Source: Tabrizicola aquatica (lineage in GTDB: Bacteria > Pseudomonadota > Alphaproteobacteria > Rhodobacterales > Rhodobacteraceae). From it: a DNA stretch of 64,000 nucleotides. Both the position numbers and the translations under genes were made by a program. Below are positions 56,024 through 64,000 of this stretch, piece by piece; position 1 is the stretch's first letter; each line of letters begins with the position of its first letter. The stretch spans positions 372,001-436,000 of the forward strand of contig NZ_PJON01000001.1 in NCBI RefSeq assembly GCF_002900975.1. The letters run 5' to 3'. The notes below the pieces were generated by a model that saw nothing but the letters and a program-made list of their open reading frames with translations, had not been told where the DNA came from and made no database searches.

Positions 56024-56796
56024 GAGGTGAAGAACACCTCGGTCAGGACATAGTTCGACGCAAGGATCAGCACGCTGGCCGAGACCACCGCCGCCTTGGT
56101 CGCCGCCCCCACGCCCTGCGCGCCCCGGGCCGAGGTCATGCCGTGATAGCAGCCCATCAGCGCCACGATGAAGCCAAAGACCGCGCCCTTGACCAGACCC
56201 GAGCCAACGTCCCAGCCTTCCAGGAAATCCACGGTGTTCTTCAGATAGACGGCCGAGTTGAAGTCCAGCCGCGTGATCCCGACCAGCCAGCCGCCCATGA
56301 TCCCGATGGCATCGCCCACCGCGACCAGGACCGGCATCGACAGGGTCGCGGCCAGGACGCGGGGCACGGCCAGGTATTTCAAGGGGTTGGTCGAAAGGGT
56401 CACCAGCGCGTCGATCTGCTCGGTCACCTTCATCGTGCCGATCTCGGCCGCGATGGAGCTTGCGACCCGTGCGGCCACCATCAGCCCGCCAAGGACGGGA
56501 CCAAGCTCGCGGGTGATGCCGATGGCGACGATCGAGGGGACCACGGTTTCCGCGTTGAAGCGGCTGCCGCCGGCATAGATCTGCAAGGCGAGGGCGCCGC
56601 CAGTGAAGATTGCGGTCAGCGCGACCACGGGCAGCGAGAACCAGCCGATCTGCAGGATCGCATGGCCCAATTCGCGCAGGTAGAAGGGCGGGCGCAGGAT
56701 ATGGGCAATGACCTGCGCCGCGAACAGGGCGACCCGGCCGACCGAAGCCAGCGCCAGCAGGACAGGACGGCCGATGGCGCCAAGCGCCGCCGTCAC
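56020..56796 (-). CDS. ABC transporter permease, MlaE-like
   Basis: The 258-residue membrane protein has five to six helices and the MlaE signature: [31 protein letters not shown], then [38 protein letters not shown]. The GTG start overlaps the alr stop (GTGA), so alr, mlaE and mlaF are one coupled unit. It would be the membrane part of an MCE-type lipid transporter. The usual MlaD-type partner is missing from the window. A longer open frame upstream is antisense to nothing known and lacks homologous sequence. Confidence 0.92.
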   Translation of the reverse strand: MTAALGAIGRPVLLALASVGRVALFAAQVIAHILRPPFYLRELGHAILQIGWFSLPVVALTAIFTGGALALQIYAGGSRFNAETVVPSIVAIGITRELGPVLGGLMVAARVASSIAAEIGTMKVTEQIDALVTLSTNPLKYLAVPRVLAATLSMPVLVAVGDAIGIMGGWLVGITRLDFNSAVYLKNTVDFLEGWDVGSGLVKGAVFGFIVALMGCYHGMTSARGAQGVGAATKAAVVSASVLILASNYVLTEVFFTS

Positions 56797-57842
56797 GCGG
56801 CCCCCTCCTGATGGCGGCGGGCATAGCGGGACCCAAGGCCGGTCAGGATCTCGTAGCCGATGGTGCCACCAAACTCGGCCAGGGCGTCGACGCCCTGATG
56901 CGGGCCCAGGATGTCCAGAAAGCGCGGCACTTCGGGCAGGTGGGTGATGTCCACCGTGATCAGGTCCATCGAGACGCGACCGACCAGCGGGCAGGGCGTG
57001 TCCCCATCCCAAAGCTGCGCCTTGTTCGACAGGGTGCGCGGCAGTCCGTCGGCATAGCCGCCCGAGACCGTGGCGATGATCGAGGGCTTGTCCGCAATCC
57101 AGGTGCAGCCATAACCCACGGCCTCGCCCACCTCGACCTCGCGGGTCTGGATCACGGGAAGCGAGAGCGTGACCACGGGATGCGCCGCCGCATGGGGCAG
57201 GCCGCCATAAAGCCCGACGCCGGGGCGGGTCAGGTCGAAGTGATAGCGCGGCCCCAGAAGGATGCCGCCCGTGGCCGCCAGGCTGCGCGGCAGGCCGGTG
57301 CCGTCGGTCATCGCATGAAAGGCGCGCAACTGCGCCTCGTTCAGGGGATGGTCGGGTTCGTCCGCACAGGCCAGGTGGCTCATCAGCAGTTCGGGGCCGG
57401 CATCGACCAGGATGGGGGCCACGGCCTGCCATTCCAGCATCTCGACGCCAAGGCGGTTCATGCCGGTGTCCAGTTGCACCCCGAACGGATGGCCGGGCAG
57501 CGATTCCAGATGGCGGGTGATCTGGTCCAGGCTGTTCAGCATCGGCGTCAGATCAAGGTCGAAGATCATCTCGGTGTCGCCGGCCATATGCCCCGACAGG
57601 ACCGCGATCTGCGGTCCCGGCCCCAGGGCCTGGCGCACCGCCGCACCTTCCTCGGCATAGGCGACGAAGAACCGGCGTGCGCCCGCCTGCGCCAGCGCGC
57701 GGGCGACCCGCGTCACGCCCAGCCCATAGGCATCAGCCTTTACCACTGCAGCCGTCTGCACCTCTGGCCCGGTCAGGCGGTCCAGCGCGCGCCAGTTGGC
57801 GGCAATCGCATCAAGATCAATCGTCAGGGTTGCAGTCGACAT
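56793..57842 (-). CDS. alr: Alanine racemase
   Basis: It interconverts L- and D-alanine for peptidoglycan. The 349-residue PLP enzyme has the Schiff-base Lys35 in [11 protein letters not shown], the middle [19 protein letters not shown], and the catalytic Tyr region [27 protein letters not shown] and [15 protein letters not shown] 57842 is the start consistent with the family. It heads the alr-mlaE-mlaF unit by a GTGA overlap and diverges from the metal ATPase gene with about 100 bp between them. Confidence 0.96.
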   Translation of the reverse strand: MSTATLTIDLDAIAANWRALDRLTGPEVQTAAVVKADAYGLGVTRVARALAQAGARRFFVAYAEEGAAVRQALGPGPQIAVLSGHMAGDTEMIFDLDLTPMLNSLDQITRHLESLPGHPFGVQLDTGMNRLGVEMLEWQAVAPILVDAGPELLMSHLACADEPDHPLNEAQLRAFHAMTDGTGLPRSLAATGGILLGPRYHFDLTRPGVGLYGGLPHAAAHPVVTLSLPVIQTREVEVGEAVGYGCTWIADKPSIIATVSGGYADGLPRTLSNKAQLWDGDTPCPLVGRVSMDLITVDITHLPEVPRFLDILGPHQGVDALAEFGGTIGYEILTGLGSRYARRHQEGAA

Positions 57843-57944
57843 GGCCGCTTCTTTCGACCGGGCGCGGGCCGTGGTCAAGGGAAAAGCAAAGGTGCGGCAC
57901 CGGCGGGGGTTGAGGTTGGCCCACGGCCGCGCAAGGGTGGCCGG

Positions 57945-59840
57945 ATGAGTACCCATGACCACACGCCGACGGACGAGGCGGCGGATCTCTGGCTGACGGT
58001 CCTGTGCTGGATCGGGCTGGGCGTCGCCACGCTGGACGCCTTTGTGCAACCCCTGCCGGCGGGCCTGACCTGGGCCGCGCTGGGGCTGGCTTTCCTGACC
58101 GGGGGCCTGCCCGCCGCCCGCTCGGCGCTGAACGAGTTGTGGCACGACCGCCGGCTGGACATCGACCTTCTGATGGTCGTCGCAGCACTTGCGGCGGCGG
58201 CGGTCGGCGCGGCGCTGGAGGGGGCGGTCCTGCTGGCCCTGTTCTCGCTGTCGCAGACGCTGGAGCATCGGGCCATGGGCAAGGCCCGCCGCGCGGTCGA
58301 GGCGCTGATGCAGTTGCGCCCCGAAACCGCCCTGCGCGAGGGGGCGGGGGGCGTGGTCGAGGAAGTGCCGGTCGCCGACCTGGTGCCAGGTGACCGGGTG
58401 ATCCTGCGCCCCGGCGCGCGGGTGCCGGTCGATGGGCGCGTGGTGGCGGGCAGCGGGCACATGGACGAAAGCACCGTGACCGGCGAATCGCTGCCCGTGC
58501 GCAAGGACCACGGCAGTCCGGTGCATGAGGCGACGGTGAACCTGGACGGCATCCTGACGGTCGAGGTGCTGCGCCCGCTTGCCTCCAGCACGGTGGCCCA
58601 GATGATCAAGCTGGTGACCGAGGCGCAGGCGATGAAATCGCCGTCCGAGCGGTTCTCGGACTGGTTCGGGCAGCGTTATACGATCCTGGTGCTAGTGGGG
58701 TCGGTCCTGTCCTGGTTCGGCTTTCGCGCGATGGGCCATGACGGGGGCGAGGCGCTTTATCGCTCGGCCACGCTTCTGGTCGCGGCCAGCCCCTGCGCGG
58801 TGGTGATCTCGGTCCCGGCGGCGATCCTGTCGGCGCTCTCGGCGGCGGCGCGGGGCGGGGTCCTGTTCAAGGGGGGCGCGGCACTGGAGACATTGGCCGA
58901 GGTCCGCACCTTTGCCTTCGACAAGACCGGCACGCTGACCACGGGGCAGGCCGTTGTCACCGCCGTAACCGCGCTGGAGAGGGACGAGTCCGGTTTCCTG
59001 GCACTGGCCGCCGGGCTGGAGGCGCAGTCCGAACACCCGATCGCCGCCGCGATCCGCGCCCATGCGGTGGCGCGGGGCCTGACCCCGGTCGCGGTCCGCG
59101 ACATGCGCGCCCATCCCAGCGAGGGGATCACTGGCCAGGACGGCGAAGGCCCGGTCTGGGCCGGCAATGCCCGGATGCTGGCCGCCCAGGGTGGCCAACT
59201 GCCCGATGCTCTGGCAGACCTGGCTGACGGGGCCGAAACGTTGGTCCTGGTCGGGCGCGGTCCGCGCGTGCTGGGCGCGGTGACCGTGGCGGATGCCCCT
59301 AGGGAAACTGCGGCCCGGGCGGTGGCGGCGTTGAAAGCCTCGGGTGCGGCGATCCTGATGATGACCGGCGACCGCCCGGCCGTGGCGCAGCGCATCGGCG
59401 CGCGGCTGGGCCTGGCGGCGGACGAGATCCACGCGGGCCTCTTGCCGGCCGACAAGGTGCAACTGGTCGATCAGGCGGCGCAGCGGGGCAGGGTCGCCTT
59501 CATCGGCGACGGGGTGAACGATGCCGCGGCGCTGGCACGGGCCGATGTCGGCGTGGCGATGGGCGTCGCCGGCAGCGAGGTCGCGCTGCAGGCCGCCGAT
59601 GTGGCGCTGATGGCCGAGGACCTGCAGAAGCTGGCCGCCGCGCAGGCTCTGGCCCGTCGTGCGGCGCGGATCATCCGGCAGAACCTGACGCTGGCGCTGG
59701 GGGCCATGCTGGTGCTGGTGGTGGGCAGCCTGTTCTTCGAACTGCCCTTGCCGCTGGCGGTCCTGGGGCACGAAGGCGGCACGCTCTTGGTGGTGCTGAA
59801 CGGCTTGCGCCTGTTGGCCGACCCGATCCGGTCGCGCTAA
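57945..59840 (+). CDS. P1B-4-type heavy-metal translocating ATPase
   Basis: It pumps divalent metal ions out of the cytoplasm using ATP. The 631 residues show TGES, the membrane metal site SPC (ASPCAVVIS), the phosphorylated [16 protein letters not shown] and [11 protein letters not shown]. The last helix pair has HEGGT. SPC together with HEGGT marks the P1B-4 group (CoaT, CzcP, CtpD), whose members move cobalt, zinc or ferrous iron. There is no N-terminal metal-binding domain, but the first residues contain HDH. It diverges from alr and has no visible metalloregulator gene. The metal cannot be named from sequence alone. Confidence 0.93.
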   Translation: MSTHDHTPTDEAADLWLTVLCWIGLGVATLDAFVQPLPAGLTWAALGLAFLTGGLPAARSALNELWHDRRLDIDLLMVVAALAAAAVGAALEGAVLLALFSLSQTLEHRAMGKARRAVEALMQLRPETALREGAGGVVEEVPVADLVPGDRVILRPGARVPVDGRVVAGSGHMDESTVTGESLPVRKDHGSPVHEATVNLDGILTVEVLRPLASSTVAQMIKLVTEAQAMKSPSERFSDWFGQRYTILVLVGSVLSWFGFRAMGHDGGEALYRSATLLVAASPCAVVISVPAAILSALSAAARGGVLFKGGAALETLAEVRTFAFDKTGTLTTGQAVVTAVTALERDESGFLALAAGLEAQSEHPIAAAIRAHAVARGLTPVAVRDMRAHPSEGITGQDGEGPVWAGNARMLAAQGGQLPDALADLADGAETLVLVGRGPRVLGAVTVADAPRETAARAVAALKASGAAILMMTGDRPAVAQRIGARLGLAADEIHAGLLPADKVQLVDQAAQRGRVAFIGDGVNDAAALARADVGVAMGVAGSEVALQAADVALMAEDLQKLAAAQALARRAARIIRQNLTLALGAMLVLVVGSLFFELPLPLAVLGHEGGTLLVVLNGLRLLADPIRSR

Positions 59841-59879
59841 GGGCGCGGCAGCGTAGGGTGTGCTTCCAGCGCACCCGTC

Positions 59880-60680
<801 letters not shown>

Positions 60681-60787
60681 TCAAGACTGCCCCAGCCGCC
60701 CGTGCTTGGAAAGGGGGCCGCCATCGGGGCATCGAGCCCCTCAGGCGGCGCTGCCGGGGAAGAACCGGGACGCGGCGGCGCCGGGTG

Positions 60788-62290
60788 TCAGAAGCCGACG
60801 TCCGGCCCGCCCGAGCCCTGCCATGGCTTGGCCAGGTTGCCGAACCGGGTGAACCGGCCTTCGAACGACAGTTCCACCGTGCCGATGGGACCGTGGCGCT
60901 GCTTGCCGATGATGACCTCGGCCTTGCCATGCACCGATTCCATGATCGCCTGCCATTGGGCCATCTTTTCCAGCTCGTGATCGCCGGGCTTTTCGCGTTC
61001 CTTGTAGTACTCGTCGCGGTAGACGAACATCACGACGTCGGCGTCCTGCTCGATCGAGCCGGATTCCCGCAGGTCGCTGAGTTGCGGCCGCTTGTCCTCG
61101 CGGCTTTCCACCGCACGGCTAAGCTGCGACAGGGCGATGACCGGGATGTTCAGCTCTTTCGCGATGGCCTTCAGCCCTTGGGTGATCTCGCTGACTTCCT
61201 GCACCCGGTTTTCCTTGGACGACCCTTTCAGAAGCTGCAGGTAGTCGATGATCAGCACATCCAGCCCATGCGTCCGTTTCAACCGCCGGGCGCGGGCCGC
61301 GACCTGGCTGATCGGCAGGGCGGGGGTGTCGTCGATGTAAAGCGGGCAAGCTTCCAGCGCCTTGGCGGCCTCGACGAAGCGGCGGAATTCCTGTTCGGTC
61401 ATGTCGCCGCGGCGGATCTGTTCCGAGGGCACTTCGGCCGCCTCTGACAGGATACGGGCGGCCAGCTGCTCGGCGCTCATTTCCAGGCTGAAGAACCCGA
61501 CGACCCCGCCTTCCACCGCCCCCTCGCCGCCATCCGGCAAGCGGCCGCGCTTGTAGGCCTTGGCGATGTTGAAGGCGATGTTGGTCGCCAGCGAGGTCTT
61601 GCCCATCGACGGACGGCCGGCAAGGATCAGCAGGTCCGAAGGGTGCAGCCCGCCCAGCTTCTTGTCCATGTCAATGAGGCCGGTCGAGATGCCGGCAAGG
61701 CCCCCATCGCGCTGGTAGGCCGCATTGGCCACATTCACTGCGTCGGTTACAGCCTTGAGAAAGCTTTGAAAACCGCGTTCCGCAACGCCCTGTTCGCCCA
61801 GCTTGTAAAGCCGCTGTTCGGCCTCGATGATCTGGTCCTTGGGTTCCGAGGCCACCTCGACCTTGGCCGCCTGGGCCGAGATGTCGCGGCCAAGCTGGAT
61901 CAGCTCGCGCCGGACGGCCAGGTCATAGACCATCTGCGCATAGTCCCGTGCGGCATAGGCCGAGATCGCCGCCCCCGCCAGCCGCACCAGGTAGGACGGC
62001 CCGCCCAGTTCGCGCAGCCCCGCGTCATCCTCCAGAAACGCCTTCAGCGTGACTGGCGAGGCCAGGGCGTTCTTCTGGATGCGCGCGGCCGCCACCTCGA
62101 AGATGCGCTGGTGGACGGGGTCGAAGAAATGCTCGGCCTTCACCAGGCTGGAGATGCGGTCGAACACCTCGTTGTTGGTCAGGATCGCGCCCAGAAGCTG
62201 TTGTTCGGCTTCGATATTATGGGGAAGCACCTCGGTCTCGGGGGCTGCCTGCGCCGGCACCATGGGACGTAGGGCGGTAATCTCGGTCAT
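60788..62290 (-). CDS. dnaB: Replicative DNA helicase
   Basis: The 500-residue protein is the hexameric helicase of the replication fork. The N-terminal domain (LPHNIEAEQQLLGAILTNNEVFDRIS) is followed by the RecA-like domain with Walker A GRPSMGKTSLATN, Walker B LIIDYLQLLKGS and the Arg-finger region ALSQLSRAVESREDKRPQLSDLRESGSIEQDADVV. ATG 62290 has AGGAGGCAG before it; an upstream GTG would add 17 residues without a ribosome site. pyrE and pyrC lie upstream on the same strand. No intein is present. Confidence 0.97.
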   Translation of the reverse strand: MTEITALRPMVPAQAAPETEVLPHNIEAEQQLLGAILTNNEVFDRISSLVKAEHFFDPVHQRIFEVAAARIQKNALASPVTLKAFLEDDAGLRELGGPSYLVRLAGAAISAYAARDYAQMVYDLAVRRELIQLGRDISAQAAKVEVASEPKDQIIEAEQRLYKLGEQGVAERGFQSFLKAVTDAVNVANAAYQRDGGLAGISTGLIDMDKKLGGLHPSDLLILAGRPSMGKTSLATNIAFNIAKAYKRGRLPDGGEGAVEGGVVGFFSLEMSAEQLAARILSEAAEVPSEQIRRGDMTEQEFRRFVEAAKALEACPLYIDDTPALPISQVAARARRLKRTHGLDVLIIDYLQLLKGSSKENRVQEVSEITQGLKAIAKELNIPVIALSQLSRAVESREDKRPQLSDLRESGSIEQDADVVMFVYRDEYYKEREKPGDHELEKMAQWQAIMESVHGKAEVIIGKQRHGPIGTVELSFEGRFTRFGNLAKPWQGSGGPDVGF

Positions 62291-62429
62291 GTCTGCCTCC
62301 TGCCGTCGCCTTCTCTGCCCTATCCGGGGCGGGTCCGGCAATCCCGGGACATCCCTGTGGACAAGGCGGGGCGACTCGCTTGGTGTTGTGAAGTCCCGGC
62401 TTCAGCCTACCACATTTCGGCCGGCGACT

Positions 62430-62485
62430 GTGGGCAGATCGAGTCGCGGGGACTTGTCCCCAGGTCCGCCCACAGATCTGCCCAC
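62430..62485. repeat. Nested inverted repeats between pyrE and dnaB
   Basis: An 11 bp outer stem, GTGGGCAGATC (62430-62440) with GATCTGCCCAC (62475-62485), encloses a perfect hairpin GGGGAC-tt-GTCCCC (62448-62461). The element lies 26 bp after the pyrE stop and 140 bp upstream of dnaB. A TGTGGACAAG word, near the DnaA box, occurs about 75 bp away. Confidence 0.45.
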
Positions 62486-62510
62486 CGCTTTTCCGTCATT
62501 CCTCGCCGCG

Positions 62511-63191
62511 TCAGGCGGGTTTCCGCGCCTCTTGCCAGGCGCGGGGCGCTTGCAGGAAGCTTTCCACCTCGGCCAGGGTCGTTTCGTCAAATGACCCCTG
62601 CGCCCGCGCCTCGGCCAGGACGTCCCACCAGGTGCACAGGTGATGCAGCTTCACGCCATGGGCACCCAGCTTCGCCTCGGTGTCCGGGAAGATGCCGTAG
62701 TAGAAGATCACCGCCGTATGGCCGCAGGTCGCGCCCGTCTCGCGGATCGCATCGACGAAGGAAAGTTTCGAGCCGCCATCGGTGGTCAGGTCCTCGACCA
62801 GCAGCACACGCTGGCCTTCGGTCATCGCGCCCTCGATCCGGGCGTTGCGGCCATAGCCCTTTGGCTTTTTGCGCACATAGGTCATCGGCAGGGCCAGCCG
62901 TTCGGCCACAAGCGCGGCAAAGGGGATGCCGGCCGTCTCGCCGCCGGCGATATTGTCGAAGGCCTCGAACCCCGCCTCGCGCATCACCGTGACCGACAGG
63001 AAGTCCATCAGGGTCGAGCGGATGCGCGGGTAGCTGATCAGCTTGCGGCAGTCGATATAGGTCGGGCTGGGCAGGCCGGAGGCCAGCGTGAACGGCGTTT
63101 CCGCGTTGAAGTGGACCGCCTTGATCTCCAACAGCGCGCGGGCGGTCAGGCGGGCGATTTCTTCTTTCGGCGGGAAGGCAGAGGGGATCAT
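62511..63191 (-). CDS. pyrE: Orotate phosphoribosyltransferase
   Basis: It converts orotate and PRPP to orotidine 5'-phosphate in pyrimidine synthesis. The 226 residues show [18 protein letters not shown] near residue 39, the base-side loop [11 protein letters not shown], and the PRPP-binding [15 protein letters not shown] chose ATG 63191 because AAAGGA precedes it. It follows pyrC by about 80 bp on the same strand, so pyrC and pyrE are probably co-transcribed. It ends before the nested repeat at 62430-62485. Confidence 0.95.
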   Translation of the reverse strand: MIPSAFPPKEEIARLTARALLEIKAVHFNAETPFTLASGLPSPTYIDCRKLISYPRIRSTLMDFLSVTVMREAGFEAFDNIAGGETAGIPFAALVAERLALPMTYVRKKPKGYGRNARIEGAMTEGQRVLLVEDLTTDGGSKLSFVDAIRETGATCGHTAVIFYYGIFPDTEAKLGAHGVKLHHLCTWWDVLAEARAQGSFDETTLAEVESFLQAPRAWQEARKPA

Positions 63192-63273
63192 GCGGGGGTC
63201 CTTTCGGGCGGGCTCATCGTGCGACTGCGTCTTCTCCTCGCGGGCGACGAGTGACGAAGTCATCGAGGAGCGG

Positions 63274-64000
63274 TCAGGTCACGACGTGCCAATGCACGGG
63301 GAAACCGGGTTGGAAAACGGTGACGGGGCCGGGGTCGGCGTGGATCTTCTCGGGCCAGACGCAGGCCTCCGCCCGCTTTTCCAGCCGGATCGTGCCCTCG
63401 TTCACCGGCAGGCCATAGAAGGCCGGCCCGTGGCGCGAGACGAACCCTTCCAGCCGGTCCAAAGCGCCCTCTTCCTCGAACACATGCGCCAGCAGGGACA
63501 GGGTGTTGGTCGCCGTGAAGCAGCCCGCGCAGCCGCAGGCATGTTCCTTCAGCGCATCGACATGCGGCGCGCTGTCGGTGCCCAGGAAATACCGGGGCGA
63601 GCCAGAGGTCGCGGCCCGGCGCAGCGCCAGCCGGTGCTTTTCGCGCTTGGCGACCGGCAGGCAATAGTAGTGCGGCTTGATCCCGCCCGCGAGGATATGG
63701 TTGCGGTTGATGATCAGGTGATGCGTGGTGATCGTTGCCGCCAGACTGTCCCCACCCTCGGCCGCATAGGCCACGCCCTCTTCGGTCGTGATATGCTCCA
63801 TCACCACCCGCAATTCGGGCAGGCGGCGGCGCAAGGGGTCAAGGACCGTGTCGATGAACACCGCCTCGCGGTCGAAGATGTCCACGTGGCTGTCCGTCAC
63901 CTCGCCGTGCGTGCAAAGCGGCAGGCCGATCCGCGCCATCACCTCCAGCACCGGCATGACCTTGGTCAGGTCGCGCACCCCGGAATGCGAGTTCGTCGTC
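63274..64000 (-). CDS. pyrC: Dihydroorotase, 5' part outside the window
   Basis: It closes carbamoyl-aspartate to dihydroorotate in pyrimidine synthesis. The visible 241 codons run from [18 protein letters not shown] to the stop. They include the metal-binding [61 protein letters not shown] and FLGTDSAPH, which match the class II (E. coli PyrC) type. The N-terminal metal motif HxHxR lies beyond base 64000. It precedes pyrE on the same strand. Confidence 0.95.
   Translation of the reverse strand, partial: TTNSHSGVRDLTKVMPVLEVMARIGLPLCTHGEVTDSHVDIFDREAVFIDTVLDPLRRRLPELRVVMEHITTEEGVAYAAEGGDSLAATITTHHLIINRNHILAGGIKPHYYCLPVAKREKHRLALRRAATSGSPRYFLGTDSAPHVDALKEHACGCAGCFTATNTLSLLAHVFEEEGALDRLEGFVSRHGPAFYGLPVNEGTIRLEKRAEACVWPEKIHADPGPVTVFQPGFPVHWHVVT

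Overview
The window is a chromosomal segment of a high-GC alphaproteobacterium, most likely family Rhodobacteraceae/Paracoccaceae. The evidence is a gene transfer agent (GTA) tail gene followed directly by a small DUF7742-like gene and cysE, a lipoyl-fused pyruvate dehydrogenase E1 beta, a class II ribonucleotide reductase, a HutF-type histidine pathway, and intergenic repeats of a style typical of this family. No rRNA, tRNA, CRISPR array or insertion sequence was seen.

Layout. 1-3435: 3' end of a GTA cluster, in which the large host-specificity/tail gene carries an in-frame amber codon. 3511-6532: cysE, then an overlapping lipid operon (acyltransferase, CdsA-like, CDP-alcohol phosphotransferase). 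6616-13173 (minus): pdhC, pdhB, pdhA, an FtsB-like gene, class I aldolase and pgk. 13311-18909: two cyclophilins around a small secreted protein, tyrS with a secreted protein, anmK and rarD. 18957-19560: a gene-free tandem array of degenerate ~155 bp units. 19698-22516: a small membrane protein, a cupin, an RluE-like pseudouridine synthase and eno. 22644-29216: hutC-hutF divergent from hutI-hutH-hutU. 29448-33886 (minus): nrdJ followed by an ImmA/IrrE-type peptidase and a 62-residue basic protein. 34342-37989: a DMT transporter and three surface-glycan genes. 38106-49929: a LysR regulator divergent from a seven-gene catabolic cluster. 49985-62290: mostly housekeeping (purF, cvpA, radA, mlaE/mlaF, alr, a P1B-4 metal ATPase, dnaB). 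62511-64000: pyrE and the 3' part of pyrC.

The most system-like region is 38106-49929. It encodes two DMGDH-like flavoprotein/T-protein fusions, a PEP-mutase-family lyase, an MttB-family methyltransferase without an in-frame amber, an aldehyde dehydrogenase, a 3-hydroxyisobutyrate-dehydrogenase-like enzyme and a Cys/Met-metabolism PLP enzyme. An ATC-N9-GAT LysR-type site sits about 65 bp upstream of the predicted start of transcription. I read it as an inducible pathway that strips N- (or S-) methyl groups from a methylated osmolyte or amino acid and then breaks down the skeleton. The substrate cannot be told from sequence.

Four families of short palindromic intergenic repeats (A-D below) recur. 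In families A, C and D the copies differ by paired changes that keep the hairpin, which points to selection on structure. Other items worth attention are the divergent hut operator and promoters, a palindrome on the pdhA promoter, a three-hairpin nrdJ leader with an NrdR-like box, and the AT-richer peptidase/small-protein pair attached to nrdJ.
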